Both the position numbers and the translations under genes were made by a program. From JAMOAD01 sp023621955 (GTDB taxonomy: Bacteria; Acidobacteriota; Aminicenantia; JAMOAD01), in contig DAONEM010000039.1 in assembly GCA_035403085.1 (NCBI GenBank), forward strand, positions 1 through 18,776: a DNA stretch of 18,776 nucleotides, given 5' to 3'. Within the stretch, counting starts at the first letter, position 1. Each line of letters starts with the position of its first letter. The notes beneath the pieces were generated by a model. The model made no database searches, was not told where the DNA came from, and saw nothing but the letters and a program-made list of their open reading frames with translations. Of this stretch, positions 1 to 8,057 are shown in pieces.

Positions 1-2
1 TG

Positions 3-350
3 GGACCGATCTCCCACTCCACTCTCCCCATCGACGAGTCTCTGGACGATCAGATCAAGAGAGAAACGGACAAGCTCATAGAAAAGGGCCGAGAGGTGAT
101 TCTCCTGGGGATGAGGGACGGCTCCATCCGTAGCGACATCGACCCGACCCTTACGCTCTTCACCCTCCACGGCATGTTGATCGGCTTGATCCGGATCGCC
201 TCCGTCGATGAAGAGTATTACCTGAAGCACTTCAACATCTCCTTCGACAATCTCGTAGAAACGGCCTTTTCTGTGATCGGCGAAGCCATCGAGCCCCACA
301 CCCACGGGGCCGAAGATCTCTCATGCGACGGCAAGAAGGTCTCCCATTAA
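3..350 (+). CDS. TetR-family transcriptional regulator, C-terminal part (5' end outside window)
   Basis: The frame is open from the first bases of the window and ends at TAA 348-350, giving about 115 residues. It is all-helical, with the amphipathic segments and the stretch LFTLHGMLIGLIRIASVDEE that are characteristic of the ligand-binding/dimerisation domain of TetR repressors. The phrase 'REVILLGMRDGSIRSDIDP' matches the usual TetR C-terminal pattern (a helix, then 'G.IR.DIDP'). The DNA-binding helix-turn-helix lies upstream of the window and cannot be checked. It stops 24 nt before a TolC-like gene that leads an RND efflux operon. By family knowledge it probably represses this operon and its own gene and is relieved by a pump substrate; that role is inferred from position. 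Family assignment is fairly sure, ligand unknown. Confidence 0.75.
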   Translation, partial: GPISHSTLPIDESLDDQIKRETDKLIEKGREVILLGMRDGSIRSDIDPTLTLFTLHGMLIGLIRIASVDEEYYLKHFNISFDNLVETAFSVIGEAIEPHTHGAEDLSCDGKKVSH

Positions 351-374
351 CCCTTTGCCGGTGAAGGTGAAACC

Positions 375-1709
375 ATGAAACGGAACCGTACCCTAGCCTC
401 TCTCCTGCTCCTCCTCCCATTCTCTCTTCTCATAGCCCAGGGAGGGCCCTCCAGCCCGGTGGAACTGACCGTGGACGATTGCGTCAGGATGGGCCTCTCT
501 TACAGCAAGGGCCTGGATTCCTCCCGCTGGGAGGTCGAGCACTCCCGGTTTCAGCTCAAGGAGGTTCAAGCCTCGGCCCTCCCCTCCCTCTCCCTCTCGG
601 GGACCTATACAAGGCTGAGCAAGACTCCCTCCTTCGGGGTCACCATCCCCGGAAGCGACTCAACCTTTGTCCTGAACCCCTCGATCGCCGACAACTACTC
701 GAGCCAGCTCACGCTCAAGGCCCCCCTCTTCACGGGAGGAAAGCTCTCCTCCTTGACCACGGCGGCCCGTTCCGGCCTTGAGGCCGCCAAAGAGCTCTAC
801 AACCGCGACAGGAAGGAGTTGGTCCTCACTCTCCGCTCTTCTTACTGGAACCTCTACAGGGCCAGGGAGCTCGAAGGGCTCATCCTTGAGAACGTCGAGC
901 TGATCAAGGTCCACCTCGAACAAGTCAACCGCTTCTACGACCAGGGGCTGGCCAAGACCAACGAAGTTCTCAAGGTGAAGGTTCAACTCTCGTCGGTGGA
1001 GCTGAAACGGGTCGAGGCGACAAACGGTGTCAGGCTCGCCTCCAAAACCCTGGCGAGCCTCTTGGGCCTTCCCCTGGAGACGACCTTCGCACTCAAGACC
1101 GACGTCCAAAGGGAGATCGCCGGCGTCCGTCCCGTGGAAACGCTCGTCGAGGAGGCCTTGAGAAACCGCCCGGAGATCAAGGCGGCCTCCCACTCCATCA
1201 AGGCCGGAGAGGCCCAGGTCAAGGCGGCGAAGGGAGACCTCTACCCCTCCCTCGCCCTCTTGGGAAACTACACCTACGCCCGCCCCAACTCGCGGATCAT
1301 GCCGGTAGAGGAGAAGTTCAACGACACCTGGGACGTGAGCCTCGCCCTCTCCTTTGACCTTTGGAACTGGGGAATCGCCCGGCACAAGGCTGGACAGGCA
1401 CGGGCAAGGCTTATCCAGAGCCGGGACCAGAGCATTGCCCTCAAGGACTCCGTGACCCTGGAGGTTCATCAGATCTACAACGACACTGTCCAGGCGGTCG
1501 AGAAGATCAAGGTCGCCCAGGAAGGAGTGACCTTGGCCCAAGAGAACTACCGGATCACCAACGAACGGTTCAAGGCGGGGCTGACGCTGAACTCGGAACT
1601 GCTCGACGCCGAAGTCGCGCTACTTCAGGCGAAGGTAGACAACACTCAATCCTGGATCGATTACGAATTGAACAAAGAGAAGCTCAAGAAAGCCCTCGGT
1701 CAGGAGTGA
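375..1709 (+). CDS. TolC-family outer-membrane efflux channel
   Basis: This 444-residue protein begins with a signal peptide (basic MKRNR, a Leu-rich core, then an AQGG cleavage region near residue 22-24). Two outer-membrane-efflux (OEP) repeats follow, at roughly residues 30-220 and 245-440. They are rich in long coiled-coil helices, as in 'QARARLIQSRDQSIAL' and 'VAQEGVTLAQENYRITNERF'. Length and layout are normal for TolC-type trimeric channels, which form the outer-membrane duct and periplasmic tunnel of tripartite pumps. The ATG is preceded by GAAGGTG about 5 nt upstream. The gene lies 24 nt after the TetR gene and 17 nt before the membrane-fusion gene, so it is most likely co-transcribed with both. 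No truncation is seen. Confidence 0.92.
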   Translation: MKRNRTLASLLLLLPFSLLIAQGGPSSPVELTVDDCVRMGLSYSKGLDSSRWEVEHSRFQLKEVQASALPSLSLSGTYTRLSKTPSFGVTIPGSDSTFVLNPSIADNYSSQLTLKAPLFTGGKLSSLTTAARSGLEAAKELYNRDRKELVLTLRSSYWNLYRARELEGLILENVELIKVHLEQVNRFYDQGLAKTNEVLKVKVQLSSVELKRVEATNGVRLASKTLASLLGLPLETTFALKTDVQREIAGVRPVETLVEEALRNRPEIKAASHSIKAGEAQVKAAKGDLYPSLALLGNYTYARPNSRIMPVEEKFNDTWDVSLALSFDLWNWGIARHKAGQARARLIQSRDQSIALKDSVTLEVHQIYNDTVQAVEKIKVAQEGVTLAQENYRITNERFKAGLTLNSELLDAEVALLQAKVDNTQSWIDYELNKEKLKKALGQE

Positions 1710-1726
1710 CCATAAGGAGAAGGAGC

Positions 1727-2785
1727 ATGAAAACAAGAACATTCCTTTGGACAGGGTTGATCATCTTCATCGTCGCTATCGTCGGTCTTCTTGTCCGAAA
1801 CCGCCTTATCCAAGAGAGGAAGATCGCTCAAAACGTCCCCCTCCTGCCGACCGTATCGACGACGGTGGTTCAAAAGAAATCGCTTCAGGAGACCCTCTCC
1901 CTAGTGGGCACCCTCGAAGCGGTCCAGGACGTCGTGGTCGTCTCGGAGACCTCTGGACGGGTCGTCGCCGTCCGCGCCGAAATCGGTGACAAACTTGTGG
2001 GAGGCAGCGAGATCGTCCGCGTTGACGATGAGCTGAAACTGGCCTCCTTCAGGACCGCGGAGGTGAACTTCGAGAAGGCCAAGAAAGATCTGACCCGTTA
2101 CGAGAACCTCTACGCGTCGAAGGCCGCCACCGACGCGGAAGTGGAGGCCGCACGCCTCAACTTCAAGGCCGCTGAGGCTCAATTCCTGACCGCCCGGAGG
2201 CAGTACCAAGACGCCCGAATCAAGAGTCCCATCCCGGGGATTCTCACCTCCCGCTCCGTCGACTTGGGCGACATGGTTCAGCCCGGAACGGCGGTAGCCA
2301 ACGTCGTGGACATCTCCAGCTTCAAGGCCATCGTCAACCTTGCGGAGAAAGACATCAACAAGGTGAAGGTCGGTGACAGGGTAAACGTCACCAGTGACCT
2401 TCTCCCGGGGCAAGACTTCTCCGGAAAAGTTCTTAACCTAAGCGTCAAAGGCGATGAGGCCCACTCCTACCGGGTAGAGATCTCTATCCCCAACCCCAAA
2501 GGCTCTCCCTTAAAGGCTCAGATGTTCTGCCGGATCACCTTCCCCGTCCTGGTCAAGAGGGAGTCGGTCGTGATCCCTCGGGAGGCCCTTACCGGAAGCC
2601 GAAAAGATCCACAGGTCTTTGTCCTCCGGGGTGACAGGGTGACTCTGCTCGCCATCACCGTCGGCGCCGAGGTGGAGACCGACGTGGAGGTGCTCAAGGG
2701 GCTGAACCCCGGGGAGACCATCGTTGTGAGCGGTCAACAGAACATCGGCGACGGGGCGCGGGTTACCGCCGTTCCTCTGCGCTGA
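1727..2785 (+). CDS. RND efflux membrane-fusion (periplasmic adaptor) protein
   Basis: The 352-residue HlyD/AcrA-type adaptor links the inner-membrane RND pump to the TolC-like channel. The N-terminus has one hydrophobic segment (about residues 5-24, FLWTGLIIFIVAIVGLLV) and no lipobox cysteine, so it is probably anchored by an uncleaved helix. A barrel-sandwich half ('SGRVVAVRAEIGDKL', about residues 75-90) precedes a helical hairpin (about 105-165). The second lipoyl half ('IKSPIPGILTSRSVDLGDMV') and the beta-barrel and membrane-proximal domains follow. An open frame extends upstream to 1361 but only overlaps the channel gene. ATG 1727 is chosen because tandem AAGGAG motifs lie at 1714-1725 and the adaptor homology starts here. 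It sits 17 nt after the channel gene and 14 nt before the transporter. Confidence 0.92.
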   Translation: MKTRTFLWTGLIIFIVAIVGLLVRNRLIQERKIAQNVPLLPTVSTTVVQKKSLQETLSLVGTLEAVQDVVVVSETSGRVVAVRAEIGDKLVGGSEIVRVDDELKLASFRTAEVNFEKAKKDLTRYENLYASKAATDAEVEAARLNFKAAEAQFLTARRQYQDARIKSPIPGILTSRSVDLGDMVQPGTAVANVVDISSFKAIVNLAEKDINKVKVGDRVNVTSDLLPGQDFSGKVLNLSVKGDEAHSYRVEISIPNPKGSPLKAQMFCRITFPVLVKRESVVIPREALTGSRKDPQVFVLRGDRVTLLAITVGAEVETDVEVLKGLNPGETIVVSGQQNIGDGARVTAVPLR

Positions 2786-2799
2786 CCCAAGGAGCCGAA

Positions 2800-5700
2800 A
2801 TGACACTCACCGAAATCTCCATAAAGCGTTCTACCATCGTCGTTGTCATCTTCACGGCCCTCATCGTCCTCGGCATCCTCAGCTACACGACCCTCAGCTA
2901 CGAACTCCTGCCGGACATCTCCGTTCCCTACGTCTCGGTGATGATCACCTACCCGGGAGCCTCCCCAAAGGTCGTGGAGACCTCGGTCACGAAGGTCATC
3001 GAAGAGTCCCTCTCTTCGTTGGACAAGGTGAAGAACATCCAAGGGAACTCCCGGGAGGGTGTCTCCTTTGTCACGGTCGAGTTCACCCAGAGCGCCAACG
3101 TCGACTTCGCCGTCCAGGAGGTTCAGCGGAAGGTCAACCAAGTCACCGCGGACCTCCCCACCGACGCCAACGACCCGATCATCTCGAAGATCGCCTTGGA
3201 CGACCTTCCCATCCTCAAGATCGGCGCCACCTCCAGGCTGAAGCCCCCGGAATTCGCCCAGTTTCTCAAAGACTCCGTTCGACCAGCCCTCTCCAAGATC
3301 GGAGGGGTAGGTCAGATCTCCCTGGTCGGGCAGGAGGAGCGGGAGATCCGGGTCAACCTGGACAAACAGAAGCTCCGCTCCTACAACCTTCCTCTCCTAC
3401 AGATCGTTCAGGCGGTCAATGCCGCTAACCTGGACTTCCCGACAGGGAAGGTCAAGGACATCGACGGACAGTTCATCGTCCGAATCGCCGGCCGCTTCCA
3501 GAGCCTCGACGAACTGCGTAACCTGATCGTCGGACGGGGAGAGAGCGGAGATGTCCGCCTGGGCGACATTGCGGAGGTTCAGGACACGGTCAAGGAGACC
3601 GTCAACATCAGCCGCCTCAACGGAAAGCCTTCGGTGGGGATTCTGATTCAGAAGCAGACCGATGCCAACACCGTCGATGTCAGCAAGAGAGTCCGGGACT
3701 CCCTTCAGGAGCTTGAAAGGGACTACGCCAAGATCGGCCTGAAGTTCACCGTCTCCCAGGACAGCTCCACCTTCACCCTCGACGCGGCCAACGCCGTCAA
3801 GAAAGACCTCCTGTTCGCCATCGTCCTGGTCGCCTTGGTCATGCTGATCTTCCTCCACAGCATCCGCAACTCCCTGATCGTCATGGTCGCCATCCCCTGC
3901 TCCCTGATCTCGACCTTCACGGCCATGTACCTCTTCGACTTCTCCTTGAACCTGATGTCCCTCCTGGCCATGTCTCTGGTGATCGGGATCTTGGTGGACG
4001 ACTCCATCGTCGTTCTCGAGAACATCTACCGCCACCTGGAGATGGGGAAGGACCGCCGTACCGCGGCCCTGGATGGACGGAGCGAGATAGGTTTCACGGC
4101 CATCTCGATCACCATGGTGGACGTGGCGGTCTTTCTCCCCCTCTCCCTGGTCTCGGGAATCGTCGGCGACCTGATCAGGCAGTACAGCGTCGTCATGATC
4201 GTTTCCACTCTCCTCAGCCTCTTTGTCTCCTTCACGGTCACTCCCCTCCTGGCGTCGAGGTTCGCCAAGCTCGAGCACCCCTCCACGGCAGGCCTCATGG
4301 GGCGCTTCGGATTCTGGTTCGAGAAGAGGTACGACACCCTCACCCAATACTACGGCAGATTGCTGGAGTGGGGCATCGGCCATCCCAAGAGCGTGGCTTC
4401 TCTCGCCCTGGGCCTTCTCCTCTTCGCCTTCTCCCTTGTCCCCCTCGGCTTCATCGGCTCGGAGTTCATGGAAGTGACCGATCGAGGAGAGTTCACCGTC
4501 ACTCTGGAACTTGAGCCGGGAGCGAAGCTGACAAAGACGAACGAGAAGACCCTGATCGTGGAGAAGGAGATCGCCAAGATCCCCGAGGTCACAAAGATCT
4601 TCACCAACGTCGGCTCCTCCAGCGACGGTTTCATCGGCCAGAGCTCCAACAACAACGCGGAGATCAGCGTGACCCTCGTGGATAAGAGGAGAAGGAGCCG
4701 CTCCACCGACGACGTCATCCTCGACATCAAGAGGAGGATCGCCAAGGTTCCCGGCATCAAGGTCAGAGTCAACCCCATCGGAGTCTTGGGAAGCGCCGAG
4801 ATGGCGACGGTTTACGTAGGAGTCGACGGACCCAATCTGGAGGAGGTGCAAGAGGCGGCAAAAACCGTCGAGAGGGTGGTCCGCGCCGTTCCAGGGACCT
4901 CGGATGTCCGCCTCTCTTCCCAGGATGGAAACCCCGAAACCCGCATCGAGATCGACCGGGAAAAGATGGCCTCCTTCGGTTTCAGCCTGGGGGAGGTAGG
5001 TTCCACGCTCCAGGCGGCTCTCTCGGGGAACGATGATTCCAAATACCAGGAGGGGGCCAACGAGTACCCCATCCGAATCCAGCTCGACCAGTTCGACCGG
5101 TCCAAGACATCGGAGATCGAGAACCTGACCTTTGTCTCCCCCAGGAAGGAGCAGGTTGAGCTCCAACAGTTCGCGCGAGTCTCCCAGAGCACCGGACCCA
5201 CGAAGCTGGAACGGGTTAACCGCAACTACTCCATCAGCGTCCAGGGGGAGGCCTTCGGACGGCCCAGCGGCGACATCCACAACGATATCCGCAAGCTCCT
5301 GGAGAAAGAGAGTCTACCCTCGTCGGTCAACATCCGTTACGAGGGGGTAGAGATGCAGGAGGAGGCTTTCGGCTACCTTCTCATGGCCTTGGCGGCGGCG
5401 ATCCTCTTCGTCTACCTGGTCATGGTCGCCCTCTACGACTCCTACTCCACCCCCTTCGTCGTCCTCTTCTCGATCCCCGTGGCCGTCGTGGGAGCCTTCC
5501 TGGCCTTGGCCTTCACCATTAAGTCGCTGAACGTCTTCACCCTGGTCGGGATGATCATGCTCATCGGGCTGGTGGCGAAAAACGCCATCCTACTGGTGGA
5601 CTTCACCAACAAGCTCCGCGGGGAGGGCCTCGACCTCCTCTCGGCGGTCAGAGAGGCGGGAAAGATCCGTCTCCGCCCCATTCTCATGACAACCCTGGCC

Positions 5701-5895
5701 ATGGTCTTCGGCATGCTTCCCATCGCCTTGGCCTCCTCTTCGGGGTCGGAGATGAAAAACGGCCTGGGATGGGTCCTGATAGGAGGCCTCACCTCCTCCC
5801 TCCTTCTCACATTGGTTCTGGTTCCGGTCGTCTACATCTGGATGGCCAGAAAGAAAGAGCGCTTCCAGGCTTGGCGGGAGAGCCGTCAAGGATAA
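2800..5895 (+). CDS. RND multidrug efflux transporter, HAE1/AcrB-type inner-membrane pump
   Basis: This 1031-residue protein has the full length and layout of hydrophobe/amphiphile RND pumps: TM1 (about residues 11-30), a large periplasmic porter loop, TM2-6, a second porter loop, and TM7-12. The proton-relay acids are present in TM4 (D400 and D401 in 'GILVDDSIVVLENIYRH'). The TM10 lysine (K927 in 'GLVAKNAILLVDF') matches AcrB D407/D408/K940, so it should be active. It uses the proton gradient to expel substrates through the adaptor and TolC-like channel. 'PDISVPYVSVMITYPGASP' near the N-terminus is a family signature. AAGGAG lies 5 nt before the ATG. The substrate cannot be told from sequence, and the metal-exporting HME branch seems unlikely. 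It is the last gene of the operon. Confidence 0.95.
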   Translation: MTLTEISIKRSTIVVVIFTALIVLGILSYTTLSYELLPDISVPYVSVMITYPGASPKVVETSVTKVIEESLSSLDKVKNIQGNSREGVSFVTVEFTQSANVDFAVQEVQRKVNQVTADLPTDANDPIISKIALDDLPILKIGATSRLKPPEFAQFLKDSVRPALSKIGGVGQISLVGQEEREIRVNLDKQKLRSYNLPLLQIVQAVNAANLDFPTGKVKDIDGQFIVRIAGRFQSLDELRNLIVGRGESGDVRLGDIAEVQDTVKETVNISRLNGKPSVGILIQKQTDANTVDVSKRVRDSLQELERDYAKIGLKFTVSQDSSTFTLDAANAVKKDLLFAIVLVALVMLIFLHSIRNSLIVMVAIPCSLISTFTAMYLFDFSLNLMSLLAMSLVIGILVDDSIVVLENIYRHLEMGKDRRTAALDGRSEIGFTAISITMVDVAVFLPLSLVSGIVGDLIRQYSVVMIVSTLLSLFVSFTVTPLLASRFAKLEHPSTAGLMGRFGFWFEKRYDTLTQYYGRLLEWGIGHPKSVASLALGLLLFAFSLVPLGFIGSEFMEVTDRGEFTVTLELEPGAKLTKTNEKTLIVEKEIAKIPEVTKIFTNVGSSSDGFIGQSSNNNAEISVTLVDKRRRSRSTDDVILDIKRRIAKVPGIKVRVNPIGVLGSAEMATVYVGVDGPNLEEVQEAAKTVERVVRAVPGTSDVRLSSQDGNPETRIEIDREKMASFGFSLGEVGSTLQAALSGNDDSKYQEGANEYPIRIQLDQFDRSKTSEIENLTFVSPRKEQVELQQFARVSQSTGPTKLERVNRNYSISVQGEAFGRPSGDIHNDIRKLLEKESLPSSVNIRYEGVEMQEEAFGYLLMALAAAILFVYLVMVALYDSYSTPFVVLFSIPVAVVGAFLALAFTIKSLNVFTLVGMIMLIGLVAKNAILLVDFTNKLRGEGLDLLSAVREAGKIRLRPILMTTLAMVFGMLPIALASSSGSEMKNGLGWVLIGGLTSSLLLTLVLVPVVYIWMARKKERFQAWRESRQG

Positions 5896-6084
5896 GAGCT
5901 CCGCAGAGGGAGCGGTGACAGAATGAAGAAGAGACGAAAAGGCCAAAGGGTTAACGGGTATTATCCACTCCTTCTCCTTGATCCCTTCCTCTGCCTCTTC
6001 CTCAAGGCAGGGACTTCGGGCGGAGCACGAAAGCCTTCGCTGAAAGGGAAACCCTCCCCAAGGGCTCCCCGTCCCACCCATGGG

Positions 6085-6122
6085 GAGAGGAGCGGGTACT
6101 CCGAACGGGAGGGGCTCCTCTC
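6085..6122. repeat. Inverted repeat, 9-bp perfect stem with 20-nt loop
   Basis: GAGAGGAGC at 6085-6093 is perfectly complementary to GCTCCTCTC at 6114-6122. It lies between convergent genes and could fold in RNA from either strand. No T-run follows directly, so it may be a processing or RNA-stabilising hairpin, or chance within a purine/pyrimidine-skewed region. Confidence 0.3.
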
Positions 6123-6124
6123 TC

Positions 6125-6150
6125 TCTCCCCCGGGAAGGGAGAACCTTTT
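6125..6150 (+). terminator. Possible Rho-independent terminator of the efflux operon
   Basis: TCTCCC (6125-6130) pairs with GGGAGA (6138-6143) across a 7-nt loop. It is followed by ACC and TTTT (6147-6150), then CGTT. The stem is short and the T-run is broken, so this is a weak candidate. Its place, 230 nt after the transporter stop and inside a convergent gap, is suitable. Confidence 0.3.
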
Positions 6151-6206
6151 CGTTCCTAGGTTATCGGGGACTCTACCCCTTGGTTCTGAGTCTCCAGGGT
6201 CTCAGG

Positions 6207-7502
6207 TTACTCTTGCGCCCTGTAGAGGAAGGCCCCCTGAACGGAGGCAACTCCCTTCTTCTTATCCAGAGAGGGGCGGACGGCGAATCCTACCCGATCC
6301 CCCTCCCGACAATCCGGTGGAAGATCGCGTAGAAGGACAAAGAGGGCCGGTTTTCCGTCTTCCCTGGTGATGAAGGTGTGCTTCTTCCCCGCCTTGATGT
6401 TCCCGAGTCGCCCAAACCCCTTTTCCATACCCAGAGTCGCCACGTCCCTCCAGACTCTCTGACAGAGGGCGAAGAGCTCTTCATGGTCCGACGGGTGGGA
6501 GGGCCAAGGCTCCTGGAGGGCCTGAAGGGCTTCCCGGATACCCTCTTCAAGCCTCAGAATCTGTGAAGGAACCATCCACCCGTTCCGCTTTCGGATCGAT
6601 TCCATCAGATCCACAGTGAGGGCGGCCTCCTTGTGCCTTCCCAAGGCCAGGAGGGACCTGGTGAGGGTCTCCTGAACCTCCAAGGCGAAGACATCCCCCA
6701 AGGGCTTCAGGGCCACCTCGCAGAGGACTCGGATCGCCTCCCCAAAGTTACCTCTCCTGAGCTCCAGCTCCCACAAGTCGGCCCTCATGTACCAATCCGC
6801 TCCGGGGGAGTCGAGAAGGTCTCGAAGCTCTCGAATGGCGCCGTCCAGATTCCCTGTACCCGCCAGGGCCAGAGCAGCGGTTCTCCGGAGGAAGAGATCC
6901 CCCGGGTGGATCTTCAACCCTTCCAAAGCCGTATGCCTGGCCTCCACAAAGCGTTCCGCTTCCAGGAGCGCCCTCGACCGAACCAGGAACCAGAGGCCCC
7001 GTTCAGAGATACGGAGCTTGCCCTCGAAGAGGGGCGATTCCGGGGAGAACATTTCCGCCCCCACTCTCCCAGACCACTCCAGGGCAACGTCCCAGAGATT
7101 TCCCTTCCTCGCGCCCCGGAGAACCTGCAAGACAAGCTTCTTGCAGAGCAGATCGCTGGGCTTGAGGAGCCAAAGTTCCTCCGCCGCCGGAAGGGCCTGG
7201 AGGACATTCCCCTCTTCGATCGCCGGTTTGATCACCTGGTCGATCAGATTCCAACCGTACTCACTCACTCCGAAAGGGTCGTCAGGAAAACGGAGAACAA
7301 CCTCCCGGGAGACCCTCAGCGCCTCCTCCCCACGGTTCAGCTTCCTCAGACAGAAGGCGTACCGCCACCCGATCGACGAGCGGGGGACCTTCTCCCACAG
7401 GGAGACGAAAGAGGCGGCCGCCTCTTGGTAACTCTTCTTGCGACGAAGTCCTTCGGCGCGACCGTACTCTTCCCTCTCTTGGGGCGACAGGGTTCTCTCC
7501 AT
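6207..7502 (-). CDS. TPR-repeat protein with C-terminal cold-shock-like (OB-fold) domain
   Basis: The protein has 431 residues, no signal peptide and no membrane segment, so it is cytoplasmic. Residues about 1-350 are helical repeats of TPR type: 'YQEAAASFVSLWEKVP', 'LNRGEEALRVSREVVLRFPDD', 'GNLDGAIRELRDLLDSPGADW', 'GRHKEAALTVDLME'. Residues about 361-425 resemble a divergent cold-shock domain: 'GRLGNIKAGKKHTFIT..DG', then 'ALFVLLRDLP', then 'GDRVGFAVRPSLDKKKGVASV'. This order matches the beta1-beta5 pattern of CSD proteins, but the usual RNP1 aromatic residues (KGFGFI) are mostly replaced. A role in RNA binding or translation is plausible but inferred. ATG 7502 has AGGAGA upstream and a good promoter at 7521-7549. 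It is transcribed alone, divergent from the small HHH/CPLC gene and convergent with the efflux operon. TPR call firm; CSD call moderate. Confidence 0.7.
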   Translation of the reverse strand: MERTLSPQEREEYGRAEGLRRKKSYQEAAASFVSLWEKVPRSSIGWRYAFCLRKLNRGEEALRVSREVVLRFPDDPFGVSEYGWNLIDQVIKPAIEEGNVLQALPAAEELWLLKPSDLLCKKLVLQVLRGARKGNLWDVALEWSGRVGAEMFSPESPLFEGKLRISERGLWFLVRSRALLEAERFVEARHTALEGLKIHPGDLFLRRTAALALAGTGNLDGAIRELRDLLDSPGADWYMRADLWELELRRGNFGEAIRVLCEVALKPLGDVFALEVQETLTRSLLALGRHKEAALTVDLMESIRKRNGWMVPSQILRLEEGIREALQALQEPWPSHPSDHEELFALCQRVWRDVATLGMEKGFGRLGNIKAGKKHTFITREDGKPALFVLLRDLPPDCREGDRVGFAVRPSLDKKKGVASVQGAFLYRAQE

Positions 7503-7520
7503 GGTCTCTCTCCTGTCTCC

Positions 7521-7549
7521 ATTCTACCAGGAGAGGGGGGGGTTGTCAC
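7521..7549 (-). promoter_or_regulatory. Sigma70-type promoter for the TPR/CSD gene
   Basis: On the minus strand a -35 box GTGACA (7544-7549, 5/6 to consensus) and a -10 box TAGAAT (7521-7526, 5/6) are separated by exactly 17 nt. The expected start of transcription is near 7514. That leaves a leader of about 12 nt carrying AGGAGA before ATG 7502. Confidence 0.65.
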
Positions 7550-7683
7550 CCCAGAGCCTGGGAGCTCTCTAGGAGAAGAGGCGGAAGAGTTTTTCACAAG
7601 GCCTGGCAGGAATGCCCCTCAAGGCTCCCTTGCCCCCGGGAAGGGGATACCCGCGACCCCTCTCTCTCCGTCGCTCTCTCCCC

Positions 7684-7712
7684 TTGACGGGAAAGAACCG
7701 AGGGGTTAGGAT
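7684..7712 (+). promoter_or_regulatory. Sigma70-type promoter for the HHH/CPLC and outer-membrane protein genes
   Basis: TTGACG (7684-7689, 5/6) and TAGGAT (7707-7712, 4/6) are 17 nt apart. The expected transcript start is about 7718-7720. That makes the ATG at 7725 almost leaderless, and favours ATG 7737, which has GAGGA 5 nt upstream. I could not see an AT-rich dyad resembling a classic Zur box here. Confidence 0.55.
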
Positions 7713-7736
7713 TCTCTCTTCAAAATGAGGAAATTG

Positions 7737-8024
7737 ATGAGAAGCTACGGGAAGAGAGGTGTTTGGCTCCTTCTTCTCCTCTCCCTTCTCGCTTTTCAGC
7801 TTCATGTAGCCTTTCACCACCACGCCGACGAAAAGAGTCACAACGACTGCCCCCTTTGCGTCCTCTCTCTCTCCTTGCACCTCCCTTCACACCCGAGGAT
7901 CGCCATCCTTTTCCTCCTCTTCCTTGGAAGCCTCACACCCGGGAAGAGCCCTTTTCCGGTTTCCCCTTCCACTCTCTCCCTCCCTCCCCTGCGGGGTCCT
8001 CCCAAAAGGTCTCTTCTCCCTTAA
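7737..8024 (+). CDS. Small membrane protein with HHH...H..CPLC metal-ligand-like motif
   Basis: I do not recognise a named gene. From ATG 7737 the protein has 95 residues: a basic start (MRSYGKRG), a Leu-rich membrane helix or signal (about 9-22), then 'FHHHADEKSHNDCPLC', which puts His27-29, His35, Cys38 and Cys41 within 15 residues. A second hydrophobic segment (about 55-67, 'RIAILFLLFLG') and a Pro/Ser-rich tail follow. Clustered His plus CxxC after a membrane helix is typical of small DUF2946-like proteins often found beside metal-transport genes; binding zinc or copper is inferred. An in-frame ATG also exists at 7725, but the promoter position and the GAGGA at 7727-7731 favour 7737. It lies 33 nt before an outer-membrane protein gene, probably co-transcribed. 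The tail has low complexity, so the true 3' extent is less certain. Confidence 0.55.
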   Translation: MRSYGKRGVWLLLLLSLLAFQLHVAFHHHADEKSHNDCPLCVLSLSLHLPSHPRIAILFLLFLGSLTPGKSPFPVSPSTLSLPPLRGPPKRSLLP

Positions 8025-8057
8025 TTTTTTCTCTCGAACTCCCTTTTGGAGGTATCC

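Larger units (their letters stand above)
5896..6206. other. Non-coding convergent gap between efflux operon and TPR gene
   Basis: This stretch separates two convergent genes and is rich in pyrimidine tracts. A 78-codon open frame at 5923-6159 has low-complexity, Pro/Arg/Ser-rich composition and no well-spaced ribosome binding site, so I do not call it a gene. The region holds two hairpins: a 9-bp stem (6085-6093 with 6114-6122) and a 6-bp stem followed by TTTT (6125-6150). Either could help end transcription from the efflux operon. I see nothing else. Confidence 0.5.

Noticed and set aside
1361..1726. Upstream extension of the membrane-fusion protein frame
   Set aside because: It overlaps the well-supported end of the TolC-like gene. 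The real start at 1727 has tandem AAGGAG sites and begins the anchor helix.
3397..5280. A 627-codon open frame on the minus strand opposite the RND transporter
   Set aside because: Its product is Asp/Glu/Gly/His-rich low complexity without any domain, and the plus-strand frame is an unmistakable full-length RND pump. It is a by-product of GC-rich codon usage.
5923..6159. Possible small gene (78 codons) after the RND transporter
   Set aside because: No well-placed ribosome binding site, biased low-complexity composition, and it runs through the hairpins of the convergent gap.
7536..7549. GGGGT-TGTC-ACCCC hairpin as a terminator in the divergent region
   Set aside because: It lies between two divergent gene starts where no transcript should end, and its bases form the -35 box of the TPR gene promoter.
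6633..7709. A 358-codon plus-strand open frame opposite the TPR/cold-shock gene
   Set aside because: The minus-strand frame has TPR periodicity, a good ribosome binding site and a promoter. The plus-strand product is Pro/Gly/Arg-rich without structure.
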